From Tetragonia tetragonoides (taxonomy: Eukaryota > Streptophyta > Magnoliopsida > Caryophyllales > Aizoaceae): a stretch of DNA of 64,000 bases. The notes beneath the pieces are model-generated. The model ran no database searches. It worked only from the letters and a program-made list of their open reading frames with translations, and was not told the DNA's origin. Shown in pieces: positions 35,258 to 46,470 of this stretch. Location of the stretch: the NCBI GenBank assembly GCA_038025085.1, contig CM076144.1, positions 48,276,001 to 48,340,000 on the forward strand, read 5' to 3'. Numbering within the stretch: position 1 is the first letter of the stretch; every line of letters starts with the position of its first letter. The position numbers were made by a program, and so were the translations under genes.

Positions 35258-38200
35258 GTAGTAGTGGGTTGGGTGTGGCCCAAGTGTGAAATTGGAAGCA
35301 ATGATGATAATAAAGCAAGGGTAGATGGGTCATTTAATACCAAAAATATCACCAAAAAGGAGGTGGATAAATGAATTTGGAATGGATGCATAAGGAAAGT
35401 GGGTAGATGAATTTGATACGTAAGGAGTAGTTCATTTTCCACAACGAAATTTCTCTTCCTTTTACAAATTTGGCTCCACATAGAATGATTTGATACTATA
35501 GCTTATGTTCAAACTACTTCTTTTCTAATAGAAAAACAAGATAACAAGGAGACTATTTGAGAGGGAAAACTACAAAAGGGAAAGAGAAAAGAAAATAGAT
35601 TAGTTCATTTCTGAACAGGGAATTGATTTTCAAATTGAAAAAGCCTTGTTCTGCACTTAGGGAATAGACAGAGTAAACAGAGGTACCCAAAATCTACTTC
35701 CTCAGAAAAACTAACCCCTTGTTTCAGCCAATGAACATGACCTTGCATATTCCACATCGCTAACTTTAACGAGGAATTCGCAAACTGGACGCATGCCCCT
35801 ATACTTGGAGTGATTGAAGCAAAATCCTCTTAAGAATTTTGTGGGGTCTTTAAAAGTAGTTTGTTAGTTTGCTATTCAGTTTAGTGGTTGGATTCTTCCA
35901 ATAGACCCATGAACAAACGACCACACTGCTTTGGTGGTCTAATGAAAGAAAGTTCTGCCTTTTGAGGAAGAGAAACTTCACTGTGAACCCTTCCCCAAGT
36001 GTAAGTCATTGCTTAAAACTCTTTATAGAAGAAGATAGCATTTTCAAAATGATTACATACACATGACACTTTAGAATATTAATACTCGACCAACACCAAC
36101 AACAAGCACGTCAAATAGTTAAAAATATATACCAAAACAATAACATTAATCAGGCTACTTGCATAAAGCAATAACAATAACCTAAACCTGCAACCAAAGC
36201 TGCGACTGTAAGTTATCCCTTGATCCTGCTGGAACCATTCCTGCCGCAACTGGAGCTGAAGGAACCTTTCCTCGCATAGCAGGGATAGCAGATTGAGCAG
36301 GAGCACCCCAGTAATCCATTCCAATATTCAAATTGGTAGCAGGTCCAGCTACAGGTGCTGGAGCACCAGCCCCTGTGATTGGAACAATAGCCATTGCATG
36401 ATTTACCATTGTATGTGGTGCATTTAGTACACCATTCTGAGCAACATGGGAAGAACTTCCATTCTGAGGCGCATCAACTGCAGTGATAAGAAAAACAGTA
36501 ACCTTAGTTAGTACAAAAATAAATTCGAAGGACAACTCATAAATTTAGCATTGTTGATCTGAACCTTCTTGTCCTTCTTGTCTTCCCCCAGATTTCATCG
36601 GTGAGTCCTGTAAAATGTAAACGAGCTTTTAGTATCTATTAGGCATGAGCTTTTGATATCTATTAGGTATGAGCTTTTGGTATCTATTAGGCATGCATGA
36701 ATGGTTCATTGAACTGGAGAGCATAAGAAAACAACTCAATAAGCCGCCATGCAGGCTTCAAGATTATCAAAAGTTAAAAATGAAGTAGAAGTTGAGGGGG
36801 TAAAGAAAAAAAAAATTGTAACTCTTACATTTTGAGAATTTGCATCACTTCCTTCACTTGTACCATCACTTCCACTCTCCCCGCTGCATGGCATAAATTT
36901 AAGGTATATCAGCTATCATAATTAGGTAGAATACCTCCCCCTCCCCCCCCCCCCCCCGGATTCGATCCGCGGGTTTAGTAAGGGATGAAGAGAAGAAGCT
37001 AATATGGCATAATGCCATTTCAAGTTCTGTGGTGTATTTTGGTTGGAGAGGAATAAAGAAGTCTATTCGAGGATTACGGTGAAGGTTTTGTGCGATCCGG
37101 TGACTTATTTAGCTTCTTATGGGTTAAGAGCGGGTGAGACAATTAGGAGTTACCAAATCATAGATGTTCAGAGAAACTAGGCTAATCTGTAGTTAATGGG
37201 TGGAGAACTTGTTTCTTGGCTATAAGCCTATACTCCTTGACATTTCTATTAAGACAATTTATTCTTATTTAAACAAAATATATAGGGTACAGTACAACAT
37301 ACACGTTGCCTAAATTTACATAGTCCATAAATAGAAAGAAAGGCAACGTTAGTCCACTTAATGAATTAAAACATCAATTTTTCTTGAAAATAGGAAGAAG
37401 AATACACAACATCACAAGCAAAAGATAATAAATAATATTCTTCAATAACATAACAGTTACGAGCAACTAAATGATATATTGCAAATAAATCTTCTTCCGC
37501 AAAATGTATGAAAAGAAAGAAATAGAAGCCCAGAAAACCCTTCAATGAGGATGGAGAATCATTACATGGAAATCCAATGATCCTTTGGGCAATTTTGGAA
37601 AGGGAAAACAAGAGACCAACAACAACAGGGAAAAGTAGATGTAGACAACTGTGTTCTTTTGTCAATATTCATTAAGGAAAGTCACCACAGAAGGTAGAAT
37701 TGTTCATCATTGACCTCCTCCATACCTCTTAGAGTAGGTGCCATTAGCAGAAGATCCTGCTGGTTTACCCTCTTCATTACTTTTGCCTGTAATCATATTC
37801 AGACTCCCCAAGCTTCCTTTGGATCTTTTTATGGGCAATTTCTCTTTTCCCTCAGATGGCTTACTATCTGCATCCGCACCTCCAGGAGTATTTCCCTGCA
37901 TAAGAACACATACATAATTTCTCATCCAGTCAACTGCTCTATACATATGAACGAATGATAAGAGTAGTTCTTAAAGAACAGATAAAGTGTAACAACTCAC
38001 CGAAGCCTCAACCATGCCATTCGGAGAGGGCATAGCATATGGACTAAAAGGATAAGAACCCTGTTGAGATAGTAGAAAGTGAAGTTTCCAGTTAGATTAT
38101 ATGCACATATTAAAGCCCAATAGATGTAATAGAATGTACAAGGGGTAGCTAAAATAAAGTAACCATCAATACCGGAGGCATAGAAGGGTGTGCGTACAAA

Positions 38201-39064
38201 CCACCATGAGGATACATGGCCACATAAGGATGAGGTGGAGTACCATATGGAGGCATCATATGCTGCCAAAGAAACAATCATGCAAACAAGATAAGTATCC
38301 CCTGAGCAACGACCCGTATTAAGAAAAGTGAAAGAAACAAGAGTTCCATGCAGTCACAGATCACGACATAATGTTGTTGAAGTCATGTGCATGACTATGA
38401 GCTATGTACCAATTAGAACAAAGATGTAGCTCATTATACCTGAACACCCCACATGTAGGGATGAGCTTGAGGACTAGATGCCATAAACCCATGAGGCGGA
38501 ATGGGTGAATAAGCCTGTTAAACCACAAAAAGAAAGAACACTTCTTCATATCATCTTCAAATGTTCAAGATAATACTAGAGTTAACCAGACTCTTCATCC
38601 CACACTAAAAAGCCAAGCCTGGACCTCAACACTTGGCCACTTGGGACACTCCAAATTAGTTGGAATACAGAAAAAAGGAACCCAAAATAGGCAAATCCAA
38701 GCTTTTTGGTACACATGTATACTTCTATCTGAATCTAAGTTTCAAATAACAACACTAAGAAGGTCTTTTCTTAACAAACCTGGAACCCAGACCACTCAGC
38801 ATTAACAGCTGCAGGGCTTGTCGACGAAGCTGGCTCCTAAACCAGAAAATAAAATGAGCATTTATAAAATTCAGTAAGCTCTCAAACAGCATAATAAGCT
38901 TCAAGATTAACTATATCCTTCACTACAAACTATCAAACAAATTTAACCACACAAAGTCACAAAGATCAAAAATTGAACATAAAAAACCATACTCCTTGAG
39001 TAGGATTCGGGGGCGGCGGCGTCTTGGGCTCCTTTGCTGGTTTTTCAGTCTCACTACTACCCAT
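31562..39064 (-). CDS. bZIP16: G-group bZIP transcription factor, bZIP16-like (G-box binding)
   Basis: A nuclear factor that binds G-box elements as a homo- or heterodimer with GBF-type proteins; Arabidopsis bZIP16 acts in light and hormone responses. Twelve exons: 39064-38993, 38836-38780, 38514-38440, 38262-38173, 38060-38001, 37895-37726, 36883-36829, 36607-36565, 36477-36188, 33257-33180, 33077-32952, 31672-31562, giving 408 aa. The N-terminal MFMR region holds [21 protein letters not shown] and [19 protein letters not shown]. The basic region at 305-330 has N318-x7-R326 in [10 protein letters not shown]; the zipper follows at 331-372 with Leu at 336, 350, 364 and 371. Length and exon order fit bZIP16 (bZIP68 is the nearest alternative). 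The intron after the basic region uses a GC donor; all others are GT-AG. Intron 9 is 2.9 kb and holds a truncated retroelement. Confidence 0.95.
33953..34125 (-). mobile_element. Truncated LINE 3' end in bZIP intron 9
   Basis: A 10-bp duplication CTACCTTCCT at 33953-33962 and 34116-34125 flanks a 153-bp insert that starts with a T run, the A-tail of a - strand copy. The adjoining TATTGTTACTTTCAATCAATCC (read on -) resembles plant LINE tails. It is in the same orientation as the gene. Confidence 0.75.
35221..35255. repeat. (GA)n microsatellite in bZIP intron 9
   Basis: About 35 bp of uninterrupted GA. It reads as CU in the bZIP transcript. Confidence 0.95.
36943..36957. repeat. Poly-C run in bZIP intron 6
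   Basis: A C-rich run interrupted by one T, about 60 bp before the exon 7 acceptor on the - strand. It would read as G-rich in the transcript. Confidence 0.7.
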
Positions 39065-39905
39065 CTTTCAGAAATTCAACAACTCAACCCTACAAATTCA
39101 TCCTATAAAATTCAAAATTCAACAATTTACACACTTCATAAACAAAATTAAACAAATCTCAAACATTTAACAAGCAAATTCAGAAACCCTACCGATAAAT
39201 ATTACTTCCGTAGCTGAACCCGTAGAAATAATCAACCAAACGAGTCAACTCAACTGAAGAAAAAATAAAACTAAACTAAGGGGCAAAAGGGGCCCAATTT
39301 CAACTCCAATTGAGGATAAAAATTAGGGTTAATTGGACGTCGAGCGACTAATTCAATGTCGAATTTCAATGGAAGGGCGCAATAAGATCAAATCAAATAG
39401 GTTTTGTTGAAACGATTGGGAGAAATTGAATGGGAAATTAGGGCTTGTGTTTTTCTGTTAGAAATTGAAAGAGGGGAGAGAGATGGGGGTTAGTAAAGTA
39501 TTGTCGTCGTGGCGAGTCGCTGTCGCGTGGATTTTTATTAGTTTAGCAAGAGAGCCCATCCTTTGCTCCTCTATTGCTGTGCTGGAATTGATTATGTGGA
39601 TCACCTACTTGACCTGGATTCTCTCTTTGTATGTGCTTTTTTTATATTTTATTTTTCTTTGTTTTTGTTGACAATTGAATTTTATTTTATTTTTCTTTTA
39701 TAATTCCACTGTTAAATAAGTCGACCCAATAGGTTATGGGTCAGGTCATATCCATTCTCGGCCTCGGATCTAGTTTGAGTTGGTAGATAAAATTCACTTT
39801 TTAGCTCATTCTCATGAGTTCTATCTGTGTTTGAGTTGAAAATTTTATAGTAGGCCCAAAACTTGTAAGTTATACATACTTTTTTCATTATCTTTGAACA
39901 CAAAA

Positions 39906-40014
39906 TCTTGTATGAGGCGACCTTAAGGTGAGACCTCTCATACAAACATGATGTTATACAGACATCATATTTGTGTATAGAGGTAGCCTCACCTTGAGGT
40001 CACCTCATACAAAA
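39906..40014. mobile_element. Small MITE with long terminal inverted repeats
   Basis: The left arm (39907-39932, TTGTATGAGGCGACCTTAAG) and right arm (39988-40014) are inverted copies over about 26 bp with few mismatches, so the 109-bp element folds into a near-complete hairpin. A relative abuts the Copia element at 6936-7043. The duplication at its ends is not clear. Confidence 0.75.
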
Positions 40015-40259
40015 CTTATTGATTTTTGAAAATACTTATGCTTATCCCGCTTTGAATATGATTGAGAAATTCAATATTCATTTCATGGGAATTGATACTC
40101 GTAGTATAAAGAATCTACACTATAATTTCAAATACGACCATTACAAAGAATACTTAGAAAACATTTTGATGTAGAGTTATTGTTTGTTTTTATTTTATAC
40201 AAATCAACATCACAAAAGAAAAAAGTGCAATTTTTTTTTGGAATTCGTAGATGGTATCG

Positions 40260-40530
40260 GTGTCTCAAATGTTTAGACCTAGATTTATCAAAAGTGACCC
40301 GAAAACTCTATTCAACTTGTTTTTCAGAATCCTAACGCAATTTTCTTAATCCGAACCCGTTTATGATCCGAAAAAATAAACTAAATAGTAAATTTAACCC
40401 AAACACAACCTTTAGCCGACCCGACCCACTTGACCCGTTTGACATTTTGATGGATCCATATCCAATTGTCCACCCTACATCACATTCAAAAACATCGAAC
40501 CCGCTTAATGTCAACCGGGTCTAAGATCCA
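40260..40530. repeat. GACCCG-rich dispersed repeat, copy 2
   Basis: Shares CCGACCCGACCC and GACCCGTTTGACA blocks with 20190-20350. Confidence 0.5.
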
Positions 40531-40636
40531 CTAGCCTTGGCCATTGCCATGTCAACTTCAGAGAGCTCAAAGGTGGCGAGAAAACAAAGACGCGGGAAAC
40601 TGAAAATCTCCCAGTTTACTAACTCAACTCAAATGT

Positions 40637-40637
<1 letters not shown>

Positions 40638-40668
<31 letters not shown>
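40638..40668. repeat. (GA)n tract in the RNase H2C 5' leader region
   Basis: GA repeat of about 30 bp ending 22 bp before the start codon. GA/CT tracts near starts are common in plant core promoters and leaders. Confidence 0.9.
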
Positions 40669-40670
<2 letters not shown>

Positions 40671-40690
40671 TTTCATTCTATCTGATAAAA

Positions 40691-43170
40691 ATGGAGGGAA
40701 ATGGGGGAAAGATGGGGAGCACAGGATCTATCAGTCTTTCTCTCTCTCCTCACGAAGCAGAAGAACAAGCGGTGGATCTCACAGGCCATGTTCATCACCT
40801 CCCTTGCTGTATCAAGCTCAATGGCTCCTCTGATGTCTCCCATTATTTCAACCCTAAATCCACCGGTACTCTATCCAATCTCATATATTTCCTTAATTAT
40901 TCATTTCAATTGTTGATTTTTCTTTTTTTGAAATTTTTTAGGGTTTGAGAACGACAGTTTAGCAGTCGAAGAAGCTTACTTTAGGGGCAGGAAATTGCAA
41001 GGCGTTACTGTTCCGCTGCCTGAGGGTTATTCTGGTCTCTCTCTCTCTCTCTCTCTCTCTGGTCCTATATTTGTTGTTATTTTGTGGAAAATAAATTTGA
41101 TTGAATTGAGTAATAGTTGATGTAGTAATTGTTAATGAGGGTTATGAATTTGAGGTGGGGTTTGTTTGGGGGAAAAGAAAGATTACACCTTGTAGAGATT
41201 TTTCGAGTTCAATTTTTCTTGCTAAGTCTGTTTAACTTGGTAGTGGAATTTTTTCAGTTTTGTCTCTCTTTCTCTCTTATTTGTTGTGGCAATTGGTAAT
41301 GAAAGATATGGATTTGAGGTGGGAATTGTTTGAGGAGAATAAAGATTACACCTTTTCTTTAACTTGTTCGACTTCAATTACTTGCTTATGTCTGTGCAAC
41401 TTGGAAATAGAATTGGAAAATTTCAGTTGTATAATGCATGAATGCTGCTCACTGTTAGACTGTTAGTGGTTTCCTGTAATTGGGAAGTTGTTGGATTGAG
41501 TTATGGGAAACGAATGCTTGTTCTTGTTGAATATACAAAATGGGCATCATGAAAGGACATTGGGACTCACTTAAGCTTTGCTACTTAGATCGGTTGAAAG
41601 TCAATAGCTCAGCCCTTAAAATGGTTGTCGCTGTAACGAAGTGCATAATTTGAACAAGTTCAGTATGTTATCGTTGCACTTTCATAGCTTTGTATTAATA
41701 ACGGTATACAAATTGTTCTGGCTTGGTTTTTTTTATCTATTTCCAAGCACTCTGGTGATGAAGGAGTTCCACTTAAATACTGAATATAAATCCCAAGTGA
41801 GATTTGGAGTGCTTAGATTGAAATTACATTGATTGTTTGGTTGTTATCACACTCGCTTTGCTGTGAGCCCGTTACACATGCCTACACAAATTGTTGTAGC
41901 CCCGTTTCACAATGAGTTCTCTGTCACCTTTTCGATATCAAAGTCCCAATTTCTTAGCAACTCTTAGGAAGAAATGAGTTGCGAGCTGGAAATCTGATTC
42001 TTCCAGGATGAATTTTGCTACGACAACTCTAATACTCCTTACTTTAAAGGCTAAATTTGGTTTCTCATATACTCAGAGATGATTTGCTTTTAATGATTGA
42101 CCTGCAGGCTTTATATTGGGAAAGAAGAACTCCGATAAGGATAAAGCTAAGAAAATTGCTAGCAGAAGCAAAGCTCCTGTAATTTCCAGCGGTAGCGATA
42201 ATAGTTGGGAGACACTTGCTAAATGTAGAAACATGACATTCTGGAATCATGACAATCTTCCTTCTCAAGATGATGTCTGTTTGCGTTTGTTTCATTGGTT
42301 TGCTGTTGCAAAGGCGGTAAGTTCATTGTTTGGCACCCTCCCATCAGGATAAAGTTTCACTTATCTAAGAAGCTGTAGCCTGTATGTTCACCTCAAGAAA
42401 GATAAAAAAGAAGTGGTTGTATCTTGTATGTTGGGCCTACCTTTTTTTAACTGATTTTGTGTATAACTGTTCTAGACCAAATATCTTATGTTGTCGATCC
42501 TTTCTGTTATTTGATATAAATTTCTGTTAGATCAGACAATGTGCAAATATCTGTAATGAAAAAGTTAATGAAAACACAGACATTGTTGAAACTCAGCCAA
42601 GATGCTGTCCCCAAACCCTCCCAATCTGCCAATCACTAACTCAGCAAATAGTTTCACTTTTTGCAACCGTAGGTAGCTTGTCAGTATTTGCACTCAACCT
42701 GGTAGTGCATACATTTCAGTGCATTGTGTGCGTTTGTTCTTCCTTTGCCCTTTAGTACTTGGGTATATGAAAAATATAGACATTTGTCTGCAATACCACT
42801 TTGCTAGCTGGTGGCTGCTGCTTATTGTTTTCGTACAGCTGTTAAAACCCCGAATTGTTCTGCTATGTGAGATAGCATTCATGGCTGAAGAGTGGATCAC
42901 CTTCCATATGCCAAACTAGTTGTTGTTAAGGAAAAATGACCTTTAAGTCAATGATGACTATCACACAGGGCATTGTGTTAGATTACTGCCCTGGGTGCTG
43001 TATAATGTATTTGCATGAATGTTCTTCCCTTTCTCCTCTTCCCCTTGCCTACATATTACTTCAACATTTAACACTTACCCTTCTGACAATGATAGTTGCA
43101 TGAGCCTGTGAGCGCTGAGGATTTGAGCTCTGAATCTGTTACAGAAGACCAGAGCTCACAACGGAGGTGA
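40691..43170 (+). CDS. RNASEH2C: Ribonuclease H2 non-catalytic subunit C
   Basis: The third subunit of RNase H2, which with subunits A and B removes ribonucleotides from nuclear DNA. Exons 40691-40865, 40942-41034, 42108-42316 and 43096-43170 join in frame through GT-AG introns to give 183 aa. Conserved blocks of the family (RNase_H2_suC) are HHLPCCIKLNG at residues 35-45, VEEAYFRGRKLQGVTVPLPEG near 66-87, MTFWNHDNLPSQDD near 130 and LFHWFAVAKALHEPVSAEDL over the exon 3-4 junction. The length is usual for plant members. A CT run directly follows the exon 2 donor. The start is the first in-frame ATG; a second Met at residue 8 is possible. Confidence 0.92.
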
Positions 43171-44014
43171 AAATAGTACACATTCCACCACTTTCATGGT
43201 GAAGATAACCTATTCTGCTTGGTAGATTTTGCGAGTTCAAGGAAATATTTGTTCTTAAATGTCGTGGCAAAATATCATATTTTCCTTTGCAACTTAGCCA
43301 TGTATCTAATTAAGTTGTGGTATTGTGTAGACTGTAGCATGGATTAGACTTTTGATTGATTGAGCCTCTGATAAACAATTATAGTCACAATTTTTTGTTT
43401 GTGCTTCATTTTTTTTTTTTTTTTGTGTGTGGATCTCTAGAGTGCTCATGTGTGGAAAAAAAAAAATTCATCACAAGTGGTATCAGAGCCATAGAGAGAG
43501 AAGATTTGAACCCCAGATCTACACATCCTTATGGCTCTAATACCACTTTGGACAACCACTCTATCTAAGAGTTCAATGTGATATTTGGAAGGTAACAATA
43601 ATAATTTTATGCGCTAAGAGGTACAATAACAAGGTAGTGTAAATGCTTTGGAAATCCTGTAATGGACACCCAAAAAAGAACAAACCTAGAAAAGCTAATC
43701 AGAAGGGGAAAAAAGAGAGGACACAGCTGAAATCTGAATTTCCCAACCTAAATTTTATAAATGTATAGTTAATATATAATGTTTTTTTTAGTTGTAATCT
43801 TATTAAAGACGGTTCGTATATCACACGGGAATGTAACTAGTTTTGAGTAAAGTTGAGAAAGAGAACATCGAGGGTAACTGTTCCTCTTCCTCATCACCAT
43901 CCAAAGATAATCTCTTAGACCTTTGGGTAGGTTGCGCAGTGACGCACCTCTCACTTGTCCTCAGTAATAACTTAGGTTTCAAGTCTCATCTAATCAATCT
44001 AATATCTAATCTAA
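43171..44014. other. RNase H2C 3' flank with a dispersed hairpin repeat
   Basis: Besides the hairpin repeat at 43477-43610, nothing coding was recognised. Confidence 0.5.
43477..43610. repeat. Hairpin repeat with tRNA-Met-PBS-like arms (copy 1)
   Basis: GTGGTATCAGAGCCATA (43477-43493) and TATGGCTCTAATACCAC (43530-43546) form a near-perfect inverted pair about 36 bp apart; a shared tail (CCACTCTATCTAAGAGTTCA) follows. Copies 2-4 are at 60290, 60704 and 61328. Confidence 0.75.
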
Positions 44015-45204
44015 TCTATATATAAAGTTGGGTAAGATCATTGGTAACGTGACAAGTGTCACACTTTGATTGCGTAATATTTATTTTTTTTATTTTGATT
44101 TTTATTATGGTGAGTGATGAATTGTTAAAACTAAATATCATATAATAATTGCTATAACCTATTCATATTTCTTATTTTTATTTAATATTAAAATTTACAT
44201 TAATACAACCTAAAATAGCATTAATCTCCCGCATTAACGTTATCAATTATAACTTTTGACTATTCATGTATTGTAAGGATGCTTGACTTGACAATTAGTT
44301 GTTTATAAAAAAAATTATGTTTGCTATTAAACAAATAATTAAAATTTCTAATCAATTCGGTATAGAGGATGAATATTTCAAACGGTATTTAAAAAAAATG
44401 TTATATAGTTATGGGTAAAAGCGCATATGACGTACAAGGGTCATAATTTGATAAATCTAAAATAACATTAATGTTAAGTTTTAACGTTATCAAAAGTATA
44501 AAAACTTTAACTGAGTATAGATGTTGAATATTTGGGGAATAGATCAACATATTATATAACAAGTTTTACGTAATTATGGGTATAAGTGTCGGTAACGTAC
44601 AAGAGTCACATTTTGAGGACTTACCTACTATTTTTCATTTTCTTAGATGGTGAGTTGTTTACAATTGTTTTTCCATTTGAAAGGAAGTTAGTCTTCCAAT
44701 TTCTAAATTCGAATTAGTGAAATACACATTAAGGGACGGTCTAATCAAACTGATAATTGTTTAATTTCAAAAATTATATTAATTGATATAAGCGTATGTT
44801 ACGTGAAAATGTACTATTATTTGTCGGGATAATCATCATTAATATGAGTGAGTTCAAATTTTAATTAAGATTTATATTTGAGGTATAAAACATAGGTTAG
44901 ACATGTGACTAAATTTTGCACGGATAAGCGAAAATAAAATGACATGTCTCACATTGTAGTGCAATTTGTTAAGTTATATTTTAGATGTACAATTACAAGT
45001 TAGGTGATAAATTATAGATATTAGTTTTTAGTAGGACAATGATAAGTAATATGACATGTAACTTTTTGGTCGACCAATCACGCACTATATTCATTATTTT
45101 ATATATAACTTTTTAAAATTTAAAAAACTTCAAAAATTTAGCTGATAATATTATACATATAGTAATAAACGAAAAGTTCGTGCGTAGCACGGGTTATTTC
45201 CTAG
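44015..45204 (+). mobile_element. Non-autonomous Helitron A
   Basis: The 3' end has a GC-rich hairpin CGTGCGTAGCACG followed by GGTTATTTCCTAG, ending CTAG before a T, the Helitron pattern. The 5' end starts TCTATATATAAAGTTGGG; because TCTAA is repeated, starts at 44005 or 44010 are equally possible. No gene is present. The interior shares long stretches with Helitron C (58722-60156), including the palindrome GTGACAAGTGTCAC near the 5' end. Confidence 0.82.
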
Positions 45205-45205
45205 T

Positions 45206-45208
<3 letters not shown>

Positions 45209-45243
<35 letters not shown>
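45209..45243. repeat. (TA)n microsatellite at Helitron B 5' end
   Basis: About 35 bp of TA repeat at the place where Helitron A has a short TATATATA. Confidence 0.9.
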
Positions 45244-45245
<2 letters not shown>

Positions 45246-46470
45246 GTAAAATCGCTGGTTACTTGACAAGTGTCGTGATCTGGTTGGTTAATAAAGTTGA
45301 GTTCATATTGCAGATAATAAATGACGACCACCAATACTGCCTTAAATACAATTTGCTAACTACAGCTTGCTAATAAAAAATGCAAATGGCTTGCCGCCCA
45401 AACACAACAAAGCCGAAACCCAACCCAATAATGTCACGCCTATTACCTTTTTGATATTGGTTTAGGCCTAGCTTTGTGTATCAGCTTGTACTTTGGAGTG
45501 ATTCCTATCTAATGAACCCGTATAAGACATAGTAATATCAAGGGCCCAACTGGAAAGAAAGCCAAGCAAGTATACAGTTCTATACACCCTTTCTTTGTCT
45601 CCTTACTTAGCCGACTTTCTCCCCAAAATAAATTTTAAAAAAAAAATTATGTTCTGTATCCTCTCCCCTAAACCTATGGCGGCTTAAGCCATTAAGATGA
45701 ACCAATCCACCTCCTTCCCCTCTGTAACAATTATGCTTCATTCCTTTGCCCAATCAAGACGAATTTAAAGTCCATTAAAAGCTGAAGTTTAAGAGGTGAA
45801 GATGATGGTAAGTTAACCTTCTTTATACCTTCAATTATATGAAATTACAGTTACGAATACTCGATTATCATCAATTCAATCACTATTTAATTTGTGCTCT
45901 AGGTTGAATCAATCTCCCACATCGCCTCATTGTTCTGCCGACGGTTGAAGAAGATATCGACATTCTCAACTTATAATGGCTTCATCTATCTCCCCTCCCT
46001 GCAAAAAGTGAGTTAAATTCTATATCCTATTTGCTAATCTAAATAACCTGGTTGGTCTGCGTGTGTTTTGGCTTTTTTCAATGTCTATTCCAATAGATAG
46101 ATGATTTTCCCAAATCATCAAGTAAAACTTTTGTATCCATACTCCTTATTCAACTCCTCTTTTAATTCCCCATGTTGATTAATTCCAACTAAACAGTTTG
46201 GAATGCTGCATGATTATTAAGTTTGTGTGTTATATTATAACCAACTTATGAAATTTAAGTGGTTTTGTTGCTTATCTATCTGAGTATTGTTAATTTGTAT
46301 CCCTACCATGATGCTATTAGCAAATTAGTCATCTAAGTGTTCCTAAATTATTTAGCTCTATGTGTTGTTGTCCTCCTTCCAATTTATTATAATTCATAGG
46401 CTGTAATTTATAATATTGGGTTTTGTTTATATTCAAATTTACATAACCATATTTTTGAAGGAGACGAGTT

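Larger units (their letters stand above)
39065..40690. other. Divergent intergenic region between bZIP16-like and RNase H2C genes
   Basis: Both genes read outward from this 1.6-kb stretch, so it should hold two promoters and both 5' leaders. It contains a small inverted-repeat element (39906-40014), a GACCCG-rich repeat (40260-40530) and a GA tract (40638-40668). I could not choose a convincing TATA box for either gene. Confidence 0.6.

Noticed and set aside
43477..43546. Possible tRNA gene (tRNA-like arms)
   Set aside because: The arms pair as one long hairpin and there is no D, anticodon and T-arm layout; treated as a dispersed repeat.
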